Positions 1 through 9,231 of a stretch of 64,000 nt of DNA are shown here, piece after piece (within the stretch, counting starts at the first letter, position 1; every line of letters begins with the position of its first letter). Below the pieces are notes generated by a model that was given only the letters and a program-made list of their open reading frames with translations, did no database searches and was not told the origin of the DNA. The position numbers and the translations under genes were made by a program. This stretch comes from Ananas comosus. Taxonomy: Eukaryota > Streptophyta > Magnoliopsida > Poales > Bromeliaceae. Where the stretch lies: positions 7,088,460-7,152,459 of the forward strand of contig NC_033622.1 of assembly GCF_001540865.1 (NCBI RefSeq), read 5' to 3'.

Positions 1-177
1 CAGTTTTAACTTTATATCCCTTGTTATAGCTTTATTAGACATTGATATTGCTCTGATATCTCTTAGATGCTTGTACTATTGCTTTTATTATTGTTTGTGT
101 TGACGCCTTATCGTTTTGACGCATGGCGGGTCTGGGCACGTGCCGGGCGGGCTTCCGCTGGGTCCCGGGGCGTGACA
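1..177 (+). repeat. 3' end of a gypsy LTR (element L), cut by the window edge
   Basis: The last bases, GGGTCCCGGGGCGTGACA, match the ends of the long gypsy LTRs at 17761, 20744, 28378 and 32776, including the upstream GACGCCTTAT...GGCGGGTCTGGGCACG block. The next five bases (178-182, gttgg) also occur at the equivalent point of the intact 3' LTR of copia element G (about 6974-6978). L therefore inserted into G's 5' LTR. The rest of L lies left of the window. Confidence 0.85.
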
Positions 178-362
178 GTTGGGTCCCGTGGATTTTTTTA
201 CTCCGAGTTGGAGTTTTCTCAGTAAATCTCGGTACGTTTTGTATTTTCCGCATTATATTTTATCTGCATCGAGATTGTGATTTTTTGGCTTTCAACCTAT
301 TCACCCCCCCTCTAGTGTAGATACAATCTAGATAGATCCTTGGGCTGATTTCAAAACTTTCG
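178..362 (+). repeat. Remnant of the 5' LTR of element G
   Basis: It matches about 6973-7155 of the 3' LTR, including CTCCGAGTTGGAGTTTT and CACCCCCCCTCTAG. The upstream part of the LTR was displaced out of the window by element L. The LTR end is read as CTTTCG (expected CTTTCA) at 362. Confidence 0.8.
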
Positions 363-365
363 GAT

Positions 366-377
366 TGGTATCAGAGC
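366..377 (+). promoter_or_regulatory. Primer-binding site of element G
   Basis: TGGTATCAGAGC is complementary to the 3' end of plant initiator methionyl-tRNA, the usual primer for minus-strand synthesis. It lies 3 bases after the LTR end. Confidence 0.9.
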
Positions 378-405
378 GCGGATTCTGAGAAATTGTGTAT
401 CTTAA

Positions 406-2425
406 ATGGCCGAAAAGTGTAACATGTATATCGACTCGTCCTTCGACGGCACGATTATGCCTATTGGAAGTTCGCATGAGAGCTTTTTCCTAAATTGCCT
501 ATCGATGAGCGTATTTTGGCAATCAATTGAATTTGGTGGAAAACATCCGGATAGAAAAGGTCGATAAATGTTGAAAGCCAAACCCGGAATAAATGGACGA
601 AGGAGAAGAAAACGAGACATCTTCGTTTAACGGCAAGGGCATAAACGCTTTATTTAATGCATTGTCTCAAACGGAGTTTACTCGTGTTTCGGCTTGCGAA
701 ACGGCAAAGGAAATTTGGGATACTCTACAAGTTACGCATGATGGAACGAGCTTAGTAAAGGTCCAAAAATTGCAAATGATAACTAGCAAGTTTGATTCAA
801 TTTCTATGGACGAAAATGAGACCTTTACCGAGTACTATACACGTCTACAAGATGTTGTCAACACATGTGCTAACTTGGGAGAGAAAATCCCGGATTCAAA
901 GGTTGTTAGGAAAATCCTTCGCACTCTTCCGGAACGTTTTCGGGCTAAAGTAGCCGCGATCGAAACGGTCAAGCATCCGGACGAGATGAAGGTCGAAGAA
1001 TTAGTAGGTGCTTTGCAAACTTATGAGATGACTTTTCCTACTAATCAATCTTCTTCCAAGTCTTCTTCTAAAAGCACAGGTGTTGTATTGAAATCTACAA
1101 AGGAGAAGGACGAAGACTCGAGTTCCGATGATGATTTATCAATTGCGGACTTTGAACAACAATTGGCGCTTCTCACGAAGAAGTTTCGTCGGAATTTTCG
1201 AAAGAAGAATAGATCGGACAAGGCTTCATCGTCTAAATCTTCATTGTCTACATCTAAGGAGAAGAAGCGTGCAAAGGCTTCGAAAGAAAAGGATGTCTTT
1301 GAAGGCGAGATCCAATGCTTCAAGTGCAAAGGCTACGGACACATTGCGATGGATTGTCCTTCAAAGAAGACGTTTAGACAAAAGGCTATGCAAGCAAAGA
1401 TGTGGGATGATTCAACATCAAGTGAATCATCGTCAAGTGACGAAGAAAAGAATGATCAAATTGCTCTATTTGCTAATACTCCCTCGTCGAATGTTGTGTG
1501 TTTATCCTCTTTTACTACTAACTCCAATATTTCTCTTTCTTCACACGATTCATCGAGCAACAATGGTGAAAGTAAAGAGAAATCAAACGACGACGACATA
1601 GCGGAAGCGTACAATCAACTTCTCATTGAATCAAAGAAGATGGCTAAACTCAATAAGAAGTTGAGACGTCGTTTGTTGGAACTTGAGGAGGACAACAACA
1701 ACATGAAGACTTTGAATAAAGCTCTCGAGGAAGAAAAAGAATCAAATTTGAAAAATAATTCAATCCTCCAAGAGAAGCTAGATGAAGCGGAATCAACGAT
1801 CAAATCTTCTAACAACAAGATTGGATTTTTGGAGCATCAATTTCATGAATCGCACAAGTCCAATCAAGTTTTGACCAACCAAGTTCGTCAACTCCAATCC
1901 GATCTTCAACAATTTTCTTCGGAATCAAAGAAGTTGGACAAAATGCTTGGATTGGGTCAAACGAGCAAATTGGGCCTTGGATATGAACGAACATATGTTG
2001 AGAAGGATTCAAAATCAACTTCTAAAGTCTCAACAACTTCGAAAGAGAAAGTGTGTCATAAATGTGGCATTGAAGGACACATCAAAAGGAATTGCCCAAA
2101 CAAAAATGGCAAGTCACAATCGGCAAATTCAAAACATCTATCGGTTTCATCTACAACTCGACTTCCCCCTCGGAATCAAAAGCAAAATCAAGTGAGTCGA
2201 GTGCTTCAAAAGAATCGGATCCTACCTAAGTCACAAGCGAACCGGTCTTCTAATGCACAACGCCAAGTTCATGCAAAACAGGTGCACAAGCCTCAACTGA
2301 AGAAAACACCAATGGTTGATCAAAAGTCTAAACAAACGTCACCTAACGTCGACAAGTCGAGAAAACCAATGATCCGACAAGTTTGGATCCGTAAAGGTGA
2401 TATCTTTCCTTGCTCCTCATTTTAG
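406..2425 (+). pseudogene. gag: Copia Gag of element G, frameshifted at the N terminus
   Basis: Gag forms the virus-like particle that packages element RNA. The original start is probably the ATG at 406 (MAEK..., matching MAEGG... in element E). The first 60 or so codons are broken by a frameshift and stops, so the open part runs 593-2425 (610 codons). That part has a UBN2-type gag core at about residues 35-150. It also has a zinc knuckle C-X2-C-X4-H-X4-C at about residue 242 (CFKCKGYGHIAMDC), a charged coiled-coil-like stretch at about 345-460 and a second knuckle at about 488 (CHKCGIEGHIKRNC). The ORF stops at ...QVWIRKGDIFPCSSF, just where element E runs on into its protease, so the pol part has been lost or replaced. 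Identification as copia Gag is firm. Whether the truncated product was ever made is unknown. Confidence 0.85.
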
Positions 2426-3429
2426 TCATTTTTGATCTTTAGTGTAATGTTTTGATTCGTGCTTGTTGTTTAATTTTATTCATTGCATTACATGTTTGAA
2501 TGATTTTTTGTGCATTGAATTTTTGATTGTTTAAAATCCATTTTGAGAAGAAGGTGTTTGGGAACTTCAAAATCTTTGAGAAAGAAGATGATTGAGAATC
2601 GTTTTTGGAGAGAAAGGTTTTTTTTAAAAAAAAATATTGTTTAAAAGGGTTTTATCTTCACAATCATATTAAGTTAAATTCATATTAATTATCGTCTTTA
2701 CTCCACTATTTATTATTTTGACGATAATTTATTATATGATTTCTTATTGCATAAATTCATCAAAATTTTGAAATCAAATTTGATTTTGTGGTGATTAATT
2801 CATCTTGGTTGTGAGTGTTGGATATGATGAATGGATATTCTCTAATTGACTAAAATTCGTCAAAATTATTTTCAACTGTGAGATTGCTTAATTAAGGGGG
2901 AGTTTTTAAATTTTAAAAAAAAAAGTAAAAAAGAAACTCCTATGTTTAAAAGATGTGGAAAGAGTTACATCCAAAAGGAGTGTGAAAACTACCACCACAT
3001 GTAGGAAAGAGCTACCACCCCGGTCGTCCGGCAAGTGTGTGAAGCTACCACATGGAGATTAATTGAAAAGCCGAAAAGGTTGAAAAAAAAAAAATATTTT
3101 AGAATTTTCGGAGTTATAAGGTGGTAAGTTGAAAAGATGCTCAAAGAGCCACCCCCGGTGCCATATTAGTTAAATCTCTATTTTGAACGTGTTACGACAA
3201 ATTGGTGTCAATTTTATTGAATTTTTAAAAATCATGTTTCATCAACTTACATCTTGATGTTTTTGATTTATTAAATCATTCTTGATAATGAAATTTTGAT
3301 GATTTGATGGATTTTGAAATTTTATAATATATTATTTTCATTATAATGATTTTTGGAGTAAAATCTTTAATTTATATGAAATTAATTTAATTTGATGGAT
3401 TTTTAAATTCATATTTTCGAAATCTGGCA
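2426..3429. other. AT-rich noncoding interior of element G
   Basis: This lies between the gag stop and the internal promoter-like region, where pol would normally be. I see no coding similarity. It has homopolymer A and T runs, one polypurine tract (AAGGGGGAG at about 2894-2902) and two short related stretches mentioning AGAGCTACCACC / AGAGCCACCCCC (about 3008-3150). Confidence 0.6.
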
Positions 3430-3431
3430 AA

Positions 3432-3603
3432 GTGTACCGGTACAAAATCCCGTGTACCGGTACAAATCACTGTAGCCGCGGAAATATAACCGGTTACAGA
3501 GATTTATTTCTCACTCTAATCTAAACCAAATTTCGCTCTTTCTCTCTCTAAAAATCCCTGGTGCCTTCCTCTTCCAGATCTACACGTTTTTCCCCAAAAA
3601 TCT
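3432..3603 (+). promoter_or_regulatory. Internal promoter-like region with ACCGGT palindromes
   Basis: Three units of the LTR-type palindrome (GTGTACCGGTACAA, CGTGTACCGGTACAAA, ATAACCGGTTACAG) lie at 3432-3500. They are followed by an AT-rich TATA-like stretch and a CT-rich, leader-like sequence (TTTCTCACTC, CTCTTTCTCTCTCT) to 3603. The same order (palindromes, TATA, leader) is found in the element's own LTR at 6217-6500. I infer a second promoter driving the ORF at 3985. Confidence 0.5.
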
Positions 3604-3980
3604 GTGAGTATTTCACTTGGATTTAATCGTTTCATCACGTTCATGTTTATTTTTTCGAAAAATTTCGTGTTCATGCATAGATCTATGTTTTTGATCGTTT
3701 TTGATGCAATTTTTTGCTGTAGATCAGTGCTTAAGGACATTATCTTGCTTCTAGAACACTTGAATCACATCAAATCACGTTATTTTTCGCTGATCCATGT
3801 TCTAAGCTTCATTTTTCATGTAATTTCGGGATTTCTTTTTAAAATGTTATTTTTTGATAAAATTGTTACATGATCTTGTTAGAAATAGCATTTGTATGCA
3901 TTCTAATGTTATTAGAAATTTTTCTGCTATTTTTACAGATTTTTCAAAATTTTCTTCATGAATGGCTCATTTTCATGTAG
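3604..3980 (+). other. Candidate leader intron upstream of the 3985 ORF
   Basis: It starts with a consensus plant donor (CT|GTGAGTATTT at 3604) and ends with TTTCATGTAG at 3980, five bases before the chosen ATG (GAAAATGGCG). The 377 bases between are T-rich, as plant introns are. Splicing is inferred and has not been shown. Confidence 0.45.
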
Positions 3981-3984
3981 GAAA

Positions 3985-5385
3985 ATGGCGTTTTCGCTCG
4001 TGATCCTTCTTCTGGTGCTTATGGCTGCCGGTCGTGGTCGTGGTGGTGGTCGAGGACGACGTGGTCAGTCAAAGAGAACTCGTACTGCCGGCGAGTCATC
4101 TGGATCAGATCCTGATTATCAGGTCAGCTCACCTGAAGCTGCTGAAGAAGCTGCTACTCGAGCGGCTAAAGGAAAAGGCCTAGCAGGCGAATCCTCACGA
4201 GGAGGTGATTCTCGTGCACGTGAAAGGCGCTCCAAACGTGCTGCAGAGGCTTCATTAGAGCGACAGCAGATTTATTCGAGCCGATCAGTTCTAGCTGAGC
4301 GCTATGTCAACTTCACTGAGCTAGTCAAGGAGGTACCAGATTTTGGCAGATTGCTGCAGAGGGTCCCTATTGAGCCTGTTGGACGGGTTCCAGCTCGTGC
4401 CCCATTTTGTGTAGAGCTAATTCGAGAGTTCTATATGAACGGGGTAGTACTTGGAGAGGATGAGGAGACTGGGACTTATGTGTTTGAGACTTATGTACGT
4501 AGAAAGAAGATTCACGTCACTCCTTATACTATTGGAGAGCTCTTAGGTATGCATGTTGATACTACCGGCCTTCACTATACGACAGGGCATTTACAGTCTG
4601 CAACTCACTGGGAGACTGTTATTCGAGCTATATGCAAGGAAGGTGTTAGGACTAATCATTCTTATGTGGAATCTAAGGATTTGCTACCTGAATATCATTT
4701 GCTCTCATTGGTAATGAGCTACAACGTTCAACCGACAATTGGAACAAAAAGAATTCGGTGGGATCGTCTTGTGCTTCTGTATCTTCTTGGACATCCTGAA
4801 GAAGCAAGAGGATTGAACATCAATATTCCTTTTCTTATGTGGCAACGAATGGTTCATGTCATACAGTCTCAGGTTCGCCGTGATCTTCTTCCGTTTCCGT
4901 TATTGATCACGAGGATTCTTCAGGAAAATGGTGTTGACGTGTCATGTGAGAAGTATGATTTTGGACTTGGACCTATTGATGCTGTAACTTGGGCAAAGTC
5001 AAGGAGCACCTTGAAGACGTTTCAGCAAACCAAAGGGTCCTCCAGAGGAGCTACTAGTTCAGCACCTCCACCTAGAGCAGCACGCGAGGGATCTTCTAGT
5101 TCAGGGGGAGTGATTACTGTCGAATCACTTCATCATGAGGTGCGCTCTATGAAGAAGAAACTGGCCGATCTTGCGAGAAAGGTGGAGATGGGGATGAAGA
5201 GAATGATGGAGAAAATGGGATGTAGGCATGATGATATCTTTCCTACTGAGCCTACCTACACTACTTATACCAGATCGACTTCACGACATCCACTCATTCC
5301 ACCGTCTGGTGATGCTCCTGAGGCTGGGGGATCTGGAGCTGGAGCAGGAGATGATGATGATGATGATGACGAGGACACGGAGTGA
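3985..5385 (+). CDS. Putative plant transposon protein (Transposase_32-like) ORF inside element G
   Basis: The frame is open from 3958; I choose the ATG at 3985, just after the candidate splice acceptor, giving 466 residues. Residues 1-14 are hydrophobic (AFSLVILLLVLMAA), then come a GR-rich stretch (GRGRGGGRGRR) and a basic, low-complexity region to about residue 95. The centre, about 125-345, has the layout I associate with the plant-only 'putative plant transposon protein' domain: REFYMNG, YVRRKKIHVTPYTIGELLG, LLPEYHLLSLVMSYN, RLVLLYLLG, PFPLLITRILQENGVDV. A serine/glycine-rich linker, a short helical stretch (VRSMKKKLADLARKVEMGMK) and an acidic end (a run of aspartates) follow. In SIRE-type elements an env-like ORF can occupy this place, but I see no env feature beyond the hydrophobic start. 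Function is unknown. The ORF is uninterrupted, unlike gag, which suggests later or separate constraint. Confidence 0.65.
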   Translation: MAFSLVILLLVLMAAGRGRGGGRGRRGQSKRTRTAGESSGSDPDYQVSSPEAAEEAATRAAKGKGLAGESSRGGDSRARERRSKRAAEASLERQQIYSSRSVLAERYVNFTELVKEVPDFGRLLQRVPIEPVGRVPARAPFCVELIREFYMNGVVLGEDEETGTYVFETYVRRKKIHVTPYTIGELLGMHVDTTGLHYTTGHLQSATHWETVIRAICKEGVRTNHSYVESKDLLPEYHLLSLVMSYNVQPTIGTKRIRWDRLVLLYLLGHPEEARGLNINIPFLMWQRMVHVIQSQVRRDLLPFPLLITRILQENGVDVSCEKYDFGLGPIDAVTWAKSRSTLKTFQQTKGSSRGATSSAPPPRAAREGSSSSGGVITVESLHHEVRSMKKKLADLARKVEMGMKRMMEKMGCRHDDIFPTEPTYTTYTRSTSRHPLIPPSGDAPEAGGSGAGAGDDDDDDDEDTE

Positions 5386-5945
5386 TGTCTTCCTCGGGCT
5401 TCGTCTTGTTACTTTATTATGCTTACTTTCTAGGACGATGTTTTAGACTTGCTTGCTTATCTTTCTTTGGCATGTTTTTATTTTAGGCCTGTACCTATGA
5501 CTAGACTTCTTTTATGTTTTCTAGTATGTTTTCTCTCTCTATTTGCTTTCTTTTGGCAATTTTTGACAAAAAGGGGGAGAGCGTAGAACAGGGGGAGAGC
5601 ATGGATGAGAACAGGCAATGAACTAAGCAGAGGATGATGAGTTCAAGAACAAAGGGGGAGATGTGATCGAGATGTGAAGAACAAAGGGGGAGAAGGTATA
5701 AGAATTTAAGGTTAATCATTTTTGAATGAATTGTTTTGCAGGATTTCAAGACTTCAAGACTCCTAGTGCGTCTAAGTCATAGAGTCTGTTTTAGGAGTTT
5801 TGTTGTAATTTTGAGTTTCAAATTGTATTTGGATTACACGCGAGGAGTTCAATGTTTTGGTGATGACAATTGAACTTCATTTTTCTGTAAATTGTAATTT
5901 TTGAGTTGGTGTGTGTTTTGTCACGAAATTACCAAAGGGGGAGAT
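5386..5945 (+). promoter_or_regulatory. 3' region of element G with repeated polypurine tracts
   Basis: The true plus-strand primer is AAAGGGGGAGAT at about 5934-5945, directly before the LTR. Near-identical tracts occur at about 5571-5579, 5591-5598, 5651-5660 and 5684-5692. The rest is noncoding. Confidence 0.7.
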
Positions 5946-6216
5946 TGTTAAGTCTTGTGTATTGGCAAGTTTCGTGAAGTGAGTCGGAGTCTTGAAGAAC
6001 CGGTGCGTATCATCGAAGATCGAAGAATTCAAGATTTCGAAGAAGTCAGAAAATAACTCACGACGTGAATCACGATGCTCTGGTAAAGTTTTAATTCATG
6101 TTATGGTGATTCATACTTAGTTATAGGCATTAGAATCATAAACTCAAAGTTTAATGGATTAGAAAGTGCCTCGGAACGTTGTGAAACCCGAAACAGTGAA
6201 AAAGCTGAAATTTGCA

Positions 6217-6399
6217 CTGTGTACGGGTACACATGAAAGTGTCACCGGTTACACACTGTGTACGGGTACACATTGAAAGTGTACCGGTACAAAATCTGTA
6301 CCGGTACAGCAAGCGACTTGTCACCGGTTACAGCATTACGCAGGTTTTTCGTTCCGTCATCGTGTAACCGGTGACAGCCTAAAGTGTACCGGTACACAG
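6217..6399 (+). repeat. Palindrome array, TGTACCGGTACA type (G 3' LTR)
   Basis: Eight units are visible. Variants are GTACGGGTAC (twice), TCACCGGTTACA (twice), TAACCGGTGACA and exact TGTACCGGTACA (three times). Spacing is irregular, about 5 to 35 bases between units. Confidence 0.8.
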
Positions 6400-6448
6400 T
6401 GTAAAATCGTGAAAACTTTCTAATCCGACTCCAATTGATTCTAAAGTC

Positions 6449-6456
6449 TATAAATA
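6449..6456 (+). promoter_or_regulatory. TATA box of the G LTR
   Basis: TATAAATA lies about 50 bases after the last palindrome; transcription would start near 6480. Confidence 0.65.
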
Positions 6457-6699
6457 AGCTATTGGGCTTCTCTAACACATCAAGCATCATAAGAATACAT
6501 GTTTGAGAAACCCTAGAGGCTCGGATTTCATCTTAAACCTATTTTCTACAAAAAAGCCTCTTTTAGATCAAATCGAGATATTGAAATTTGATATTAATAT
6601 GTCGATCTGATCTCCGCTTCGCTTGGAGTTCTATTCCTTGGTTTTCTACGATACTCCTAAGCGAAGGATCACCATACACATGATGCTCTTCATGAACGG

Positions 6700-6930
6700 C
6701 GTCGTGGATTCGGCGTGAACGAAGACGGTTCGTGGATTCGGATCGTGAGCTAGTGGATTCGAGTGGGCGTCGTGGATTCGACGTGATCGAGGCTTCGTAG
6801 ATTCGAAGTGGTGACGTTTCGTGGATTCGGGACGTGGCGTTCGTGGATTCGGACGTGGGGCGTGGATAACCCGTTGGTGTGCGCGAGATCCGGAGAAGAT
6901 AGAAGAGAGGTTTGAGTCCGTGGATTCGGT
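6700..6930 (+). repeat. CGTGGATTCG short-repeat block in the G LTR leader
   Basis: About nine copies of CGTGGATTCG or one-base variants lie 15-25 bases apart downstream of the TATA box. They produce the arginine/serine/isoleucine-rich reading frame on the other strand, which is not a gene. Confidence 0.7.
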
Positions 6931-7682
6931 AAATTACCTTGTAATCTTTTATTCTTAGTGGATTGTTATCGCGTGTTGGTCCCGTGGGTTTTTTCTCCGA
7001 GTTGGAGTTTTCCCACGTAAATCTCGGTGTGCTTTTTATTTTTCGCATTTATTTTTATTGCATCGAGATTTGTGGTTTTTGGCCTTTCACCTATTCACCC
7101 CCCTCTAGGTGATAGATACAATCTAGATAGATCCTTGGGCTATTCAAAACTTTCGATGACCCTAGTATAGGGCGTCCTCACTTGGAGAGGATTCGATTGG
7201 GTTATTGACTCTAGTTGTAGAGCCTCCTCACTTGGAGAGGATTGGATTGGGTGTTGACCCTGGCTACAGCGTATCCTCACATGGAGAGGATAGATCTAGC
7301 TCACAGTCTGCGTTTAGGGTGGCATAGCCATCCAATCCCTACATGGAGGGGATTGTCGTCGAGTACTCCGGAGTGTCGCGCGACTAGGACCACTTGGAGG
7401 TTTGGACCACATGGAGGTCCGCAGACGGTCCCGGGCTTGGGTGCACTTGGAGCTCCCTCCCCACTTTGGGATTTGAAGGTGAGTCATGGGCGAGCCCTAG
7501 GGCCTCGCCACAGATTGGGTAAATGGAAAGGTTATTAATGTCATTGAACATTACTATTCGAACATGGATCGAATTTGTTAGCATGATAGCAAACCTTTAT
7601 TATATGATGCATGCATTCATATTCATGATTATGGGCATAGTAGCATAGTTTTCCTACTACTGCATTTACAGCTTTCAGATAC

Positions 7683-7706
7683 ATATCTATCTATCTATCT
7701 ATCTGT
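7683..7706. repeat. (TATC)n microsatellite in LTR H
   Basis: Tandem ATCT/TATC units. The related LTR of element C has the same tract, and there an inverted LTR inserted into it (33133-33137). Confidence 0.8.
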
Positions 7707-7768
7707 TGTTACTTGTGCCCACTTGGACCTAGTGGGGAGATCGCAGAGTCGGCGGCCGAGCCCACTGG

Positions 7769-7787
7769 GAACTATGGAAGATAGTTC
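7769..7787 (+). other. Conserved LTR hairpin (H)
   Basis: GAACTAT GGAAG ATAGTTC: a perfect 7-bp stem with a 5-base loop. It is followed by CTCACCCCAC and an acceptor-like TATTTCCAG. Confidence 0.7.
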
Positions 7788-8241
7788 TCACCCCACTCTA
7801 TTTCCAGTGGTAGGTTCAGGGCTGCAGAGGGAGGACCGCGGCAAGGGCGTCGCGCCCGACCAGTGAGACCGTGGTAGTATAGTAGCTTTTCCTTTTGCAT
7901 TAGTCACCTATATATAGAGAGAGATTTATTGTAGGTGAGGATTTGGAGAGCTATGTATTTTGGATGAAAAATGATGTAAAGAATGCAACTATTGTAATAG
8001 TTAGTAAAGTACTCTCTTTATTTCACTCGTATATCTTGTGGGTTACCTGCTCTTCTTGTTGTTGGCACTGTTTGTGCCCTCGTCGAATGTGTATGTTTAG
8101 AGTTTAAAGTCCTGGGTAAATTCTTGTACACATTCTTGTTGTGGAGCCTTGGGCGGACAGGGGAGGTGCTGTCCGCTCGGCGGTCTGTCGCCGCGGCCGA
8201 TTCGTGCCAAATTGGTAGTGATTTCGGGGCGGGGCGTGACA

Positions 8242-9200
8242 TTGATAGCGAGCACAAATTCCAACACTAAAGGCAATATCCGGTCTACTCGCAGTCAAGT
8301 ATAATAAGCTCCCAATCATGCTCCTATACTGTTTCTCATCCACACTCTGTCCCTCTGAATTCAATCCAAGTCCTTTGTTACTTGTACCCATTGGAGTATC
8401 AAAATCCTTTGCATTGTCCAATCCAAACTTCTTAACCAAGTCTTTCGCATATTTGGATTGACACAAGTGAATTCCTTCTGTAGATTGTTTAACTTGAAGT
8501 CCAAGAAAATAATTAAGCTCCCCCATCATCGACATCTCAAACTCGCTGGTCATCAACTTTGCAAATTCATTAGCATCTTTATCTTTAGTTGCCCCAAAGA
8601 CGATATCATCAACATAAATTTGTGCCACAATAAAATTATTTTCCGAGTGTTTTACAAAAAGAGTTCTATCCGCTCTCCCTCGGTTGTAGCCCTTTTCTAT
8701 AAGATATTTTGTCAAACGCTCGTACCATACCCGCGGAGCCTGTTTGAGTCCATAAAGTGCCTTTTTCAGTCGAAAAACATGATTTGAAAATTTTGAGTCT
8801 ATGAAGCCTTTCGGTTGTTCAACATAAACTTCCTCTTTTAAAAATCCGTTTAAAAATGCAATTTTAACATCCATTTGAAAGGGAGTAATTTTAAAATGAC
8901 AGGCAATCGCGAACGAAATACGAATTGATTCAAGACGAGCAATCGGGGCGAAGGTTGAATCATCAAAGTCTATTCGCTCAATTTGTGAGTAACCCTGAGC
9001 AACAAGTCTAACTTTGTTTCGAACAATAGTACCATCCTCATTTTTCTTATTCTTGAAAATCTATTTGGTACTAATTATGTGTTGTTGCTCAGGTCGTGGC
9101 ACTAATTCCCAAACATCATTACGAACGAATTGACCAACTTCATCTTGCATAGTATTTATCGAATATTCATCCAGAAGAGCTTCGTCAATATTCTTAGGCT
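8242..9200 (-). pseudogene. pol: Copia reverse transcriptase (RVT_2) of element E, truncated
   Basis: It copies element RNA into DNA. Recognisable blocks are [23 protein letters not shown] (from 8874), [15 protein letters not shown] and the catalytic YVDD at 8605-8616. [27 protein letters not shown] and [15 protein letters not shown] follow. The frame ends at ARYQ where LTR H begins, so RNase H is missing here. A stop at about 9062 separates this from the upstream pol. Confidence 0.85.
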
Positions 9201-9231
9201 CAATTAAAGATACATAACAAACAAATTCGCA

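Larger units (their letters stand above)
178..7155 (+). mobile_element. Copia element G (SIRE-like LTRs and gag), non-autonomous, no pol
   Basis: In order it has a partial 5' LTR (178-362), a methionyl-tRNA primer site, a decayed gag, about 1.2 kb of AT-rich noncoding DNA, a separate ORF with its own apparent promoter (3985-5385), several polypurine tracts and a complete 3' LTR (5946-7155). No protease, integrase, reverse transcriptase or RNase H motif is visible between gag and the 3' LTR. The gag is of the same type as that of copia element E, which does have pol, so G probably depended on an E-like helper (inference). It lies inside LTR H: the sequence after 7155 continues as TGACCCTAG, as at 48035. 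Confidence 0.8.
5946..7155 (+). repeat. 3' LTR of copia element G
   Basis: It starts TGTTAAGTCTTG right after the polypurine tract and ends CAAAACTTTCG, as at 362. Its parts in order are a palindrome array (6217-6399), a TATA box (6449-6456), a block of CGTGGATTCG repeats (about 6700-6930) and the CTCCGAGTTGGAGTTTT...CACCCCCCTCTAGG end shared with the LTR of element E (reverse complement, 12800-12960). It is 1210 bp long. Confidence 0.85.
7156..8241 (+). repeat. Right part of a gypsy LTR (H), cut by element G
   Basis: It is near-identical in order to 48033-49394, from TGACCCTAG and the CTCACTTGGAGAGGATT repeats to the terminal GGGGCGTGACA at 8241. The left part of the LTR lies beyond element G and out of view. 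It is inserted in minus-strand copia E: E's reverse-transcriptase frame breaks exactly at 8242, after residues ARYQ, with ttgat as the expected target duplication. Confidence 0.85.

Noticed and set aside
1128..1601. 157-codon ORF overlapping gag of element G
   Set aside because: It is in another frame over the charged, serine-rich part of gag and shows no domain.
6217..6399. Regularly repeated palindromes resembling a CRISPR array
   Set aside because: Units are 12-16 bases with irregular spacers, vary in sequence, lie in LTR promoters of a plant genome and have no cas genes.
6563..7048. 161-codon ORF on the minus strand of the G LTR
   Set aside because: It is the reverse reading of the CGTGGATTCG repeat block inside an LTR.
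7242..7538. 98-codon ORF in LTR H, repeated at 48124-48357
   Set aside because: It appears in two LTR copies only because they are homologous noncoding sequence; it is built from the CTCACTTGGAGAGG repeats and ends differently in each copy.
8104..8241. Extension of copia E's reverse-transcriptase ORF to 8104
   Set aside because: The last 46 residues are read from LTR H, which begins at 8241 on this strand; the real coding part ends at 8242.
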